From: Ruminococcaceae bacterium UBA6364
GTDB lineage: Bacteria; Bacillota; Clostridia; Oscillospirales; Acutalibacteraceae
Length of the DNA stretch: 7,096 nt
Assembly: GCA_002440045.1 (NCBI GenBank)
Contig: DJRI01000098.1
Coordinates: forward strand, 65,728-72,823
Direction of reading: 5' to 3'
Numbering within the stretch: position 1 is the first letter of the stretch; the number at the start of each line of letters is the position of its first letter. A model generated the notes under the pieces. It saw only the letters and a list, made by a program, of their open reading frames with translations. It was not told the origin of the DNA and did no database searches. A program made the translations under genes and the position numbers. Below are positions 1 through 5,669 of the stretch, one piece after another.

Positions 1-155
1 ATTATCGCAAGCGCAATATCGGGGTTTTTATTAAAAAGCTCAAGCGCCTGAGCGCCGTCGGCCGCGGGCAGCACCTCATAGCCCCCAATCTTCAGAAAAT
101 CGGAAACCAGCTTTACAATTCTCTCTTCATCGTCGGCAACAAGAATTTTTGCCAT
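1..155 (-). CDS. Response regulator, receiver domain N-terminus (partial, cut by left edge)
   Basis: The first 51 residues of a two-component response regulator are visible, starting MAKILVADDEERIVKLVSDF. The acidic pocket that binds Mg2+ is seen as D8-D9-E10 right after the first beta strand. The pattern continues through G25-Y26 and the alanine-rich helix around residues 31-41 typical of CheY-like receivers. The phosphoacceptor Asp would fall one or two codons beyond the edge, so it cannot be checked, and the output domain is not visible. The ATG lies 2 bp after the stop of the QueG-like gene. Its strong Shine-Dalgarno (GGAGGAAG, 163-170) lies inside the 3' end of that gene, so the two are almost certainly co-transcribed and probably translationally coupled. 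A partner histidine kinase, if any, would be to the left. What it regulates cannot be told from this fragment. Confidence 0.9.
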   Translation of the reverse strand, partial: MAKILVADDEERIVKLVSDFLKIGGYEVLPAADGAQALELFNKNPDIALAI

Positions 156-157
156 AG

Positions 158-823
158 TCAGACTTCCTCCTTTTTTAAAGCGGGGCAAACCTTTATGCAT
201 ATTCCGCACACAGCGCCCCTGCCGATATGTTTAAACGCCGCTTTCATATATTCACTGCATACAGCAGGTGAAAACATCTCTTCTGTAGTTATGCCCTCGT
301 GCCACTCCTTGCCGAGTATCGCGCCCGAGGGGCAGGCGTTTTTACACGCGTCGCACCCAAAGCAGGCGCTTTCGGGCATTTCTCTGTCGCGCTCTACGGG
401 GCAATCGGTAAGAAGCGTTCCGAGGCGCACACGCGCGCCGTATTCACTGTGAAGAAAAAGAGCATTTTTGCCGATTGTGCCCATTCCCGAAAGCCTTGCC
501 GCGGTTTTGTGCTGAAACCGCCCGAAAAACGGCGTTCCCGGCATACTTTGCGAGGCGGCAACGGGAATATATTTATAACCGTTTTTTTGAAGAAACAGCC
601 CCGCTTCAAGAATACAGCGGTCAATAAATGCGTTTACCGTGCGGTAGTGACTGAAATATGTGGCTGTGGGCGCGCCGTCTATTTCGTCGATAACTGCGTC
701 AGAAAGCCTTACAGCTATACTGACCGCAAACGGAAGCGGCGCGTCCGTGTCTTTAAGACTGCAAAAGCCGACGTCGCTTACGCCGTTTTTTAAAAGCAAA
801 TCTTTTATTTCTTTTTCAAGCAT
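158..823 (-). CDS. Short QueG-like double [4Fe-4S] cluster protein
   Basis: A 221-residue protein resembling the core of epoxyqueuosine reductase (QueG), the cobalamin- and Fe-S-dependent enzyme of the last step in queuosine tRNA modification. Residues 107-140 carry the family signature: a GMGTIGKNALF stretch (compare GWIGKN in QueG), then EYGARVRLGTLLTD. Two ferredoxin-like cluster motifs follow: C154-x2-C157-x2-C160-x3-C164-P, then C189 and C206-x2-C209-x3-C213-P. It is much shorter than QueG (roughly 310-380 residues in the family), with a reduced N-terminal domain and no room for the C-terminal HEAT-like repeats. The queuosine assignment is therefore uncertain; short relatives are common in Clostridia and are usually labelled only as 4Fe-4S double-cluster proteins. 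No signal peptide or membrane segment is seen. The ATG is 4 bp after the preceding oxidoreductase stop, with a modest GAGAG site 9 bp upstream. No other queuosine gene is present here. Confidence 0.85.
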   Translation of the reverse strand: MLEKEIKDLLLKNGVSDVGFCSLKDTDAPLPFAVSIAVRLSDAVIDEIDGAPTATYFSHYRTVNAFIDRCILEAGLFLQKNGYKYIPVAASQSMPGTPFFGRFQHKTAARLSGMGTIGKNALFLHSEYGARVRLGTLLTDCPVERDREMPESACFGCDACKNACPSGAILGKEWHEGITTEEMFSPAVCSEYMKAAFKHIGRGAVCGICIKVCPALKKEEV

Positions 824-827
824 AAAA

Positions 828-1793
828 TCAAACTCTCATTTTTTCCATGCACAAAAGCACATCGCGCGACATTTTTGCACATTCAAAATAAAAATCGCGG
901 TTGTTCTCAAAATCGGTAAGAAATCGAACCATACTTTCGGCTTCGTTTGCCATAAGACGCGCTTTTTCAAAATCGCCCGCGACGGAAAAAGCCTTTCCGC
1001 AATTATCATAAAGCGTTATCCCCGAAAGCTGTGAAATGCTTTCGACGGCAAGCGTGCCGCAATCGCCGAAAATCTGTGAAACGCCCCTGCTCTGACCGAG
1101 CTTTGAATATGTAATGTTCACCTGAAAACCGTCGTATAAAAACTCCGCACTGCCGCTGCCGTCGGCGCCCGTATTAAGAAGCGTTCTTGCGGCGGTTATT
1201 TCTTTCGGCATTCCGAACAAATCCACCGTAGGATAAACGCAGTAAATGCCGAGGTCGTTAAGCGCGCCCGTTTTCATTTCGGGGTTAAAAATATTCGGCA
1301 GTCCGCCCGCTTTAAGTGCGGCGTATTTTGAAGAAAGCTGTGAATAATCTATGTTTGCGCCCGTAATTATGCCGAGCTTTTTAGTGGCGTCCTTAAAGCT
1401 TTTTCGCACAAAAGAGTGCATATACATTATCGCTTCAAAATATATCACGCCGTTTTTTTCGGCAAGCTCAAAAAGCTCCCTAAATTCGTCGGCGGTTATT
1501 GTGACGGGCTTTTCGCATATCACGCTTTTTTTGTGCGACAAAAGATATTTGCACTGTTCAAAATGGCATGAATTGGGGCTTGCGACATAAACAAAATCGC
1601 AGTCGTCGGAAGCGAGCTCAAAAAGCGACGTAAACACCTTTTTTGCGCCCGTCTCTGCGGCAAACGCTTCGCCGCGCTCTTTCGTGCGCGAAAAAACGCC
1701 CGAAAGCGAAAGCTCCGGCACAAGCTTTGCGCCGTCAATAAACGCTTTTGTTATCCAGGATGTTCCTATAACCGAATATTTAATCATTTTCAT
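828..1793 (-). CDS. Gfo/Idh/MocA-family NAD(P)-dependent oxidoreductase
   Basis: A 321-residue predicted cytoplasmic sugar-type dehydrogenase. The N-terminal Rossmann fold opens with KYSVIGTSWITKAFI (residues 5-19). The usual second glycine of GxGxxG is absent, as I recall for one branch of this family. The hallmark CEKPVT (93-98, catalytic-type Lys95) is present, followed by the alpha/beta substrate domain with GALNDLGIYCVY (176-187), matching the family's DLGxY/H region. Substrate cannot be deduced; a sugar or amino-sugar derivative is an inference from its neighbours. Start choice: the frame is open up to 1847, but the extra N-terminal residues do not belong to the fold. ATG at 1793 (MKMIKY) or 1787 (MIKY) both fit, and I chose 1793. 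The start overlaps the last 14 bp of the hexosaminidase gene, whose own stop follows within ATGATTAA. No strong separate ribosome binding site is seen, so coupling to that gene is likely. Confidence 0.9.
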   Translation of the reverse strand: MKMIKYSVIGTSWITKAFIDGAKLVPELSLSGVFSRTKERGEAFAAETGAKKVFTSLFELASDDCDFVYVASPNSCHFEQCKYLLSHKKSVICEKPVTITADEFRELFELAEKNGVIYFEAIMYMHSFVRKSFKDATKKLGIITGANIDYSQLSSKYAALKAGGLPNIFNPEMKTGALNDLGIYCVYPTVDLFGMPKEITAARTLLNTGADGSGSAEFLYDGFQVNITYSKLGQSRGVSQIFGDCGTLAVESISQLSGITLYDNCGKAFSVAGDFEKARLMANEAESMVRFLTDFENNRDFYFECAKMSRDVLLCMEKMRV

Positions 1794-3285
1794 TATCGCC
1801 GTTCTTGTTTTTCTTTTTGAAAATCCCCGAAATAACGCCGTCAACATTTTCTTTTGTGGCAGAGTTTTTAAAGAATTTTACAATTTGCGAAACGCGCTCG
1901 TGCGGCAAAACGTTCCAATATTCTTCGGGCGCGGGGAAATGCCCCATTTCTTTAATAATATCGCAGAAAAATTTTGTGGTATCAAGGAATTTTGAAAAAT
2001 TCCTGCCCTCGCTTCCGTGCCACGCGGTTTCTGCAACGGCAAACCACCGCGGGAAGCACATAAACGACATTTGTTTAAAGGTGTCGATATGCTCTGTCCA
2101 TATGGGCGACTCAACGCCGACTATACTTCCCCTGCCGACAAAATCAAGGCCTTTGATTTTTTTCGGGTCGAAAAGGTATGCGTTTTTAAAAGTGTGCATA
2201 CCGTAAGGATAATCGACATAATAGGGGTTGTAGCTTTCGACAATCAGCGGACCGCCGGCATTCGCCCATTTTACGGCGACATTTTTTCTGTCAAGCCAAA
2301 GCGAAACCGTCATATTGTCGTGCTCTATGTTGCCGCCGTTAAGCTCTTCGTTCCAGCAAATCGCCTTTTTGCCCTTTGATTTTAAATAAAGCGCAATTTC
2401 GTTTGCAAGACAGCCCTGAAGCTCATCGGCATTTGATAGCCCCAGCTCTTTAATCTTTGCGCGGCACTTTTCGCAGTTTTCCCAACGCGTTTTGGGCACC
2501 TCGTCGCCGCCGATGTGGAAATATTCGCCGGGGAATATTTCAAGAAGCTCGTCTATTAAAGCATAATAAAATTTAAGCGTTTCGGGGTTTCCGCCGCAAA
2601 GAATATCGTCAAAAACGCCGCCGTGAATTTTAGGCTCAATGTCCTTTCCCGTACACGAAAGCTCGGGAAATACCGAAAGAATAGCCGTTGTGTGACCCGG
2701 AAAATCAATTTCTGGAATAACCTCTATATGGCGAACGCGGCAGTATTCGACAATATCTTTAAGCTCTTTTTTTGTATAATAGCCCTTGTATTCGTCGTCG
2801 CTGAAGCCCTCAATATCAAAATGAGAACCTTTTCTTACAGAGCCTTTTTCCGTAAGAAGCGGAAAGCGCTCGCTTTCGATTCTGAAGCCCTGGTCGTCGG
2901 AAAGATGAAAATGAAATTTATTGAATTTTAAAAGAGCCGCCGCATCTATCATTTTTTTGATTTCGTCAACCGTGAAAAAGTGACGGCAGGAGTCTATCAT
3001 AAACCCGCGATAGGGGTATTCCGGTTCGTCCGAAATGTACATATGCGGCAGGCACCCGCGATAGTTCATTAAAAGCTGTTTTAAGGTGCACTCGCCGTAA
3101 TAAAGCCCAGCGTCGTCCGAAGCCTCTATAAGAACGCCCGAGCCGTCAACCGTAAGACGGTAGCTTTCTTTTATAAAAAGCTCTTTTGATATGCGCTTTG
3201 TGACCTTTGGCATATTGGTTTCTCTTGAAAAGGTCAGCATACCGCCCGAAAGCTCAAGCTTTTTCGGCGTGGGTAAAAGGTACAT
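1780..3285 (-). CDS. Family 20 glycoside hydrolase, beta-N-acetylhexosaminidase
   Basis: A 501-residue exo-enzyme predicted to release terminal beta-linked GlcNAc or GalNAc by the substrate-assisted mechanism of GH20. A small N-terminal domain (about 1-85, GH20b-like) precedes the (beta/alpha)8 barrel. The barrel contains YRGFMIDSCRHF (92-103, substrate-binding Arg93), HFHLSDDQGFRIE (125-137), PEIDFPGHT (191-199), the catalytic pair D261-E262 in HIGGDEV (257-263), WNEE (311-314), and VESPIWTEH (391-399). The tail after about 480 is lysine/asparagine rich and looks disordered. There is no signal peptide, so it should act in the cytoplasm on imported oligosaccharides. The ATG is supported by a very strong site (AGGGGG, 7 bp upstream). 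It is the first gene of the minus-strand operon that continues with the oxidoreductase. Lacto-N-biosidase activity, also found in GH20, cannot be excluded. Confidence 0.95.
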   Translation of the reverse strand: MYLLPTPKKLELSGGMLTFSRETNMPKVTKRISKELFIKESYRLTVDGSGVLIEASDDAGLYYGECTLKQLLMNYRGCLPHMYISDEPEYPYRGFMIDSCRHFFTVDEIKKMIDAAALLKFNKFHFHLSDDQGFRIESERFPLLTEKGSVRKGSHFDIEGFSDDEYKGYYTKKELKDIVEYCRVRHIEVIPEIDFPGHTTAILSVFPELSCTGKDIEPKIHGGVFDDILCGGNPETLKFYYALIDELLEIFPGEYFHIGGDEVPKTRWENCEKCRAKIKELGLSNADELQGCLANEIALYLKSKGKKAICWNEELNGGNIEHDNMTVSLWLDRKNVAVKWANAGGPLIVESYNPYYVDYPYGMHTFKNAYLFDPKKIKGLDFVGRGSIVGVESPIWTEHIDTFKQMSFMCFPRWFAVAETAWHGSEGRNFSKFLDTTKFFCDIIKEMGHFPAPEEYWNVLPHERVSQIVKFFKNSATKENVDGVISGIFKKKNKNGDNEND

Positions 3286-3332
3286 AAACGTTCCCCCTGT
3301 TTAACTGAAAGTAAATACAAGAAATATATTAT

Positions 3333-3361
3333 ATAATACTATTATTTGCGCGTTATGTCAA
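3333..3361 (-). promoter_or_regulatory. Sigma-A type promoter of the hexosaminidase operon
   Basis: On the minus strand a perfect -35 box TTGACA (3356-3361) is followed after exactly 17 bp by TATTAT (3333-3338), close to the TATAAT consensus. Transcription would start near 3326, giving a leader of about 40 nt before the hexosaminidase ATG. The -10 box lies at the end of a perfect 12-bp palindrome, TATTATATAATA (3327-3338), which could be a repressor site or simply AT-rich promoter sequence. No terminator hairpin is visible between the beta-galactosidase stop at 3395 and this promoter, so read-through from upstream is also possible. Confidence 0.8.
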
Positions 3362-3394
3362 TGAATAAGAACGCCGCATGGGCATAGCAATAAA

Positions 3395-5389
3395 CTATTC
3401 TTTTGTAATAAACAATGTATCGTATGCTTCAATCCCAACTTTGCCCGACACGGTTTTGCCGCGTAAAACATCTTTATAATCGCCCTTGAGATTTGCGAAT
3501 ACGGGCGTATCTTTCATATTAACGGCAAAAATATACTCTTTATCGCCTTTTGTTCTTGAAGAAACAATTGCGCCGTCAGAAACGTCTATAAGCGGTTTTA
3601 TATCCGTCCCGTTTTTAACGGCGTTTGCAAGCGCCTCGTAAAAACAGACGTCGTTTCCCAATTGTGCATAAAGAATTACACAGCCTTTTCCCACATTGTT
3701 TTTTGTGACCGCCGGGCAGTCTTTAAGAGCGCCCGTTTTATAAACCGCAAGCGCTTTTGCTTCGGTTAAAGAAAGCTTTTGAACAAGCCCCGAAAGCGTT
3801 GCCTGCGAATTGTCGGCGTATTTCAGAACAGGCTCTTCGCCCGTTTGATTTTTAAGCTCTGCGGCGGTTATTTCGGACGTAACAAAAGCCCCTGCCATTT
3901 CTTTGAAAAGCCCCGGTTCAAGAAGCTCGCGCATACGGTTAAACTCGTCGCGCGTGCCGCATTGCGTGTTAAGCACAAGCGTGCCGCCGTTTTCTGCAAA
4001 GCTTTTGAATTTTTCAACATCTTCTTCAGACGTGATTCTGTAATTCGGCAAAACAAGAAGCTTGTATTTTGAAAAATCCGCGTCAATGCCTATAACATCT
4101 ACATTTGTTTTAAGGCTGTTTTTTAATCCGCCGTAAGCGTTAAAAAATTCTTCGTCGTAAGGACCGTCAACGACCCACCCCAAAGACCCCCAGCTGTTTT
4201 CGTAGGAGTATATAACGGCAGCCTCGGAATTTGTCTTTGCGCCGTCAATAAGGTTGTAGTAATCTTTTATTTCCGAAGAAAGCTTTTTATAAACCTGCTC
4301 GGTTTCGGCTCTCGGGCGCTTGTCTCTTCCGAGGACGCTGCCGTATTCCTGCTCGGTGCCGCCTATGGGCGTGCGCCATTCAAAGAAAACCGTCCCGAAC
4401 GCGCCGTGTGAAATGTTGAGCCATGTTTGCGCGCGAATAATTTCCGCGGGAGAATTTGCATCGACAAAAGCCTTTTGCTCGGCAACGAGAAACTTATTTT
4501 GCTCTTTTCCGAGGTATCTGTCAAAGCTGTGCTCCATCGACGCGCGAAGCTGTATTCTGTAATTTTCGCCGTGCGGCTGACCGACATAATTATCCCACGC
4601 CGCAAAATCAAGATACTTACTGCCCTCAAAGCAGTTGACCGACCAGTTTGCGCCCGGCCAGTTTGTATAAAGAAATCTTCCGGGCGAATACTTTCTTAAA
4701 ATCTTCGCCTCGCCCGAAAGCAGTCTGTTGAAGGTAAAAGAAAAATATTTTCTGTAGTCAAGCTGAATTTCGGGGGTCATACCGCCTTCGCAGGCGTTCA
4801 CGGGAATTTCGATTTCGGAAAAACCGTTGTAGACGTTTGACCACATCTGAGTAAACCACGCGTCATTCAGCTTTTCTATTGTGCCGTATTTGTTTTTCAA
4901 AAATTCTCTGAAGCCCTTGTTGCAGTTCTCGTCAAAATCATAAAACGGAAAGCCCGGCTCGTTGTCAAGCTGCCAGCCCACAACGTTTTTGTGACTGCCC
5001 AAAGCCTTTGCTTCTTCTTCGGTAATTTTAAAAGCGTATTCTAAAAAAATATCGCTTGAAAGGCACTGACCCTTTCTGCCGCCGAAATTATAATGACCGT
5101 TACTGTTTCCGCCCTTTATCTCGGGGTATTTTTTATAAAGCCACGCGGGGCACACCGCGCTTACGGTGCCGAGAATAACTTTTATTCCGTGGCGCTCGGC
5201 ACAGTCTATTGCGCGCCTCATGGGTTCAAAGTTATATTCGCCCTCGCGCGGTTCAAAAAAGCTCCACGCAAACTCGCCCATTCTTACGGCATTAAAGCCC
5301 AATTCTTCCATCTTTTTAAAATCTTCGTCCCATTCGCTTTCTTTCCACCATTCGGGATAGTAAGATGCACCCAATAAAAATTCGCTCAT
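3395..5389 (-). CDS. Family 42 glycoside hydrolase, beta-galactosidase
   Basis: A 664-residue GH42 enzyme predicted to remove terminal beta-linked galactose from oligosaccharides with retention of configuration. The N-terminal barrel begins with LLGASYYPEWW (5-15) and FNAVRMGEFAWSFFEP (32-47), both characteristic. The acid/base catalyst is E144 in WQLDNEPG (139-146), and the likely nucleophile is E304 in FLVAEQKAF (300-308). A trimerisation-type domain (about 387-600) and a short beta-rich C-terminal domain follow. Length is normal for the family. No signal peptide is present, so it acts inside the cell. The zinc-site cysteines known from some GH42 enzymes are only partly kept: C109 and C156 are present, but the two positions just before C156 in my alignment are aspartates (D151, D153). 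Start ATG at 5389 is preceded by AAGGTGA about 8-10 bp upstream. It lies 109 bp upstream of the hexosaminidase gene, suggesting joint use on galactose- and HexNAc-containing glycans. Substrate linkage cannot be inferred. Confidence 0.95.
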   Translation of the reverse strand: MSEFLLGASYYPEWWKESEWDEDFKKMEELGFNAVRMGEFAWSFFEPREGEYNFEPMRRAIDCAERHGIKVILGTVSAVCPAWLYKKYPEIKGGNSNGHYNFGGRKGQCLSSDIFLEYAFKITEEEAKALGSHKNVVGWQLDNEPGFPFYDFDENCNKGFREFLKNKYGTIEKLNDAWFTQMWSNVYNGFSEIEIPVNACEGGMTPEIQLDYRKYFSFTFNRLLSGEAKILRKYSPGRFLYTNWPGANWSVNCFEGSKYLDFAAWDNYVGQPHGENYRIQLRASMEHSFDRYLGKEQNKFLVAEQKAFVDANSPAEIIRAQTWLNISHGAFGTVFFEWRTPIGGTEQEYGSVLGRDKRPRAETEQVYKKLSSEIKDYYNLIDGAKTNSEAAVIYSYENSWGSLGWVVDGPYDEEFFNAYGGLKNSLKTNVDVIGIDADFSKYKLLVLPNYRITSEEDVEKFKSFAENGGTLVLNTQCGTRDEFNRMRELLEPGLFKEMAGAFVTSEITAAELKNQTGEEPVLKYADNSQATLSGLVQKLSLTEAKALAVYKTGALKDCPAVTKNNVGKGCVILYAQLGNDVCFYEALANAVKNGTDIKPLIDVSDGAIVSSRTKGDKEYIFAVNMKDTPVFANLKGDYKDVLRGKTVSGKVGIEAYDTLFITKE

Positions 5390-5421
5390 GAAATCACGTC
5401 ACCTTGCAGTTTTATAAGCTT

Positions 5422-5450
5422 ATTCTAACACATATTCCGCGCATTTTCTA
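5422..5450 (-). promoter_or_regulatory. Possible promoter of the beta-galactosidase gene
   Basis: On the minus strand TGT precedes TAGAAT (5422-5427), an extended -10 box with one mismatch to consensus. A weak -35, TAGAAA (5445-5450), lies 17 bp upstream. The start would be near 5415, leaving a leader of about 26 nt. A 10-bp perfect palindrome, ATAAGCTTAT (5414-5423), overlaps the start site and one base pair pair of the -10 box and could be an operator. The promoter sits just downstream of the minus-strand terminator ending near 5468, which fits separate initiation for the enzyme gene, but it is clearly weaker than the upstream promoter at 5613-5641. Confidence 0.45.
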
Positions 5451-5467
5451 CTACACTTTTCTTCTGT

Positions 5468-5513
5468 AAATAATAAAACCCCGCAAGGTTTGCCGAAGCG
5501 CACCCGCGGGGTT
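5468..5513 (-). terminator. Intrinsic terminator on the minus strand
   Basis: The arms 5477-5484 and 5506-5513 (AACCCCGC and GCGGGGTT) form a perfect 8-bp stem. Inside it a second imperfect helix (GGTTTGC with GCGCACC) closes on a four-base loop. Read on the minus strand, the stem is followed directly by TTTTATTATTT, a good T-rich tail. On the plus strand the stem is followed by ATGAGGGG, with no T tract, so direction is clear. It lies in front of the beta-galactosidase gene rather than after any protein gene on that strand, so it ends either a small RNA or an attenuated leader. Confidence 0.75.
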
Positions 5514-5583
5514 ATGAGGGGATATTTTTACTGCACAGGCACACTTGCTTTTGAATTGATTACGCAAGTTCTGTGCGATGCGT

Positions 5584-5602
5584 TTATAACCGAATAGTTA
5601 TT
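5584..5602. promoter_or_regulatory. Left putative operator of the XRE repressor
   Basis: TTATAACCGAATAGTTATT contains the dyad ATAAC-N6-GTTAT (5586-5601). The whole 19 bp recurs as an inverted copy at 5640-5658 with a single difference. It lies immediately downstream of the predicted start of the minus-strand transcript (near 5606), a position where a bound repressor would block initiation or clearance. Its assignment to the neighbouring XRE protein is inferred from proximity and dyad symmetry. Confidence 0.6.
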
Positions 5603-5604
5603 AT

Positions 5605-5636
5605 TTGAAAGAATTACAGCACAACAATGTTACTAT
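5605..5636 (+). promoter_or_regulatory. Possible promoter of the XRE repressor gene
   Basis: On the plus strand TGT precedes TACTAT (5631-5636), an extended -10 element with four of six consensus bases. TTGAAA (5605-5610) lies 20 bp upstream as a poorly spaced -35. Transcription would start near 5643, inside the right operator, and give a leader of about 27 nt. This promoter overlaps the divergent minus-strand promoter (5613-5641), so the two would compete for polymerase. Confidence 0.4.
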
Positions 5637-5641
5637 GTCAA
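5613..5641 (-). promoter_or_regulatory. Strong sigma-A promoter for the candidate small RNA
   Basis: On the minus strand a perfect TTGACA (5636-5641) is followed by exactly 17 bp and TGTAAT (5613-5618), five of six matches to the -10 consensus. Start is expected near 5606. The -35 box overlaps the right operator by two bases and the left operator starts a few bases past the start site, so the promoter is bracketed by the two inverted elements. Confidence 0.7.
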
Positions 5642-5658
5642 TAACTATTTGGTTATAA
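5640..5658. promoter_or_regulatory. Right putative operator of the XRE repressor
   Basis: AATAACTATTTGGTTATAA carries the dyad ATAAC-N6-GTTAT (5641-5656) and is the inverted partner of 5584-5602, matching at 18 of 19 positions; the centres are 55 bp apart, slightly over five helical turns. It overlaps the -35 box of the minus-strand promoter and the presumed start site of the repressor gene, and ends at the ribosome binding site. Occupancy here could block both the minus-strand promoter and the repressor's own transcription. Confidence 0.6.
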
Positions 5659-5665
5659 GAGGTGA
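5658..5665 (+). promoter_or_regulatory. Ribosome binding site that fixes the repressor start
   Basis: AGAGGTGA sits 5 bp (counted from GAGGTG) upstream of the ATG at 5670. The frame also has a TTG at 5649, but that codon lies inside the right operator and has no site before it, so the ATG is the start. Confidence 0.85.
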
Positions 5666-5669
5666 AGAA

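Larger units (their letters stand above)
5468..5606 (-). ncRNA. Candidate small RNA (or attenuated leader of the beta-galactosidase gene)
   Basis: A stretch of about 140 nt bounded by a consensus promoter (5613-5641) and an intrinsic terminator. It has no ATG on this strand and no ribosome binding site leading a convincing ORF. Predicted elements in order: a short 5' hairpin ATAAC-N6-GTTAT (5586-5601); a bipartite hairpin pairing 5571-5576 with 5533-5538 and 5564-5569 with 5543-5548, with a 15-nt loop and an asymmetric internal bulge of 1 against 4 nt; a single-stranded A-rich linker ending in CCCCTC (5516-5521); and the terminator. I do not recognise it as tRNA, tmRNA, SRP RNA, 6S RNA, a T-box or any riboswitch class I know. 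If the terminator is conditional, the transcript could continue into the beta-galactosidase gene as a leader of about 217 nt. Boundaries are inferred from the promoter and terminator, not from data. Confidence 0.5.

Noticed and set aside
299..793. Long open frames on the plus strand opposite the minus-strand genes (for example 299-793, 1805-2206, 3779-4072)
   Set aside because: They are antisense to confidently assigned genes, have no recognisable domains and are rich in Arg, Cys and His, as expected of shadows.
1794..1847. N-terminal extension of the oxidoreductase up to an ATG at 1847
   Set aside because: The added 18 residues are basic and unlike the family, lie wholly inside the hexosaminidase gene, and precede a standard start to the Rossmann fold at MIKYSVIG.
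5516..5521. The CCCCTC linker of the candidate RNA pairing with the G-rich ribosome binding site of the hexosaminidase gene (AGGGGG, 3293-3298)
   Set aside because: Only about five or six pairs are possible, and any purine-rich Shine-Dalgarno site would match as well; too weak to claim a target.
5470..5566. A TTG-initiated frame of about 30 codons within the candidate small RNA
   Set aside because: It has no ribosome binding site, no ATG, and would run straight through the terminator stem.
5584..5658. Reading the 19-bp inverted repeats as ends of a tiny transposable element
   Set aside because: Only 37 bp lie between them, there is no flanking target duplication, and they coincide with promoter elements and start sites; paired operators explain them better.
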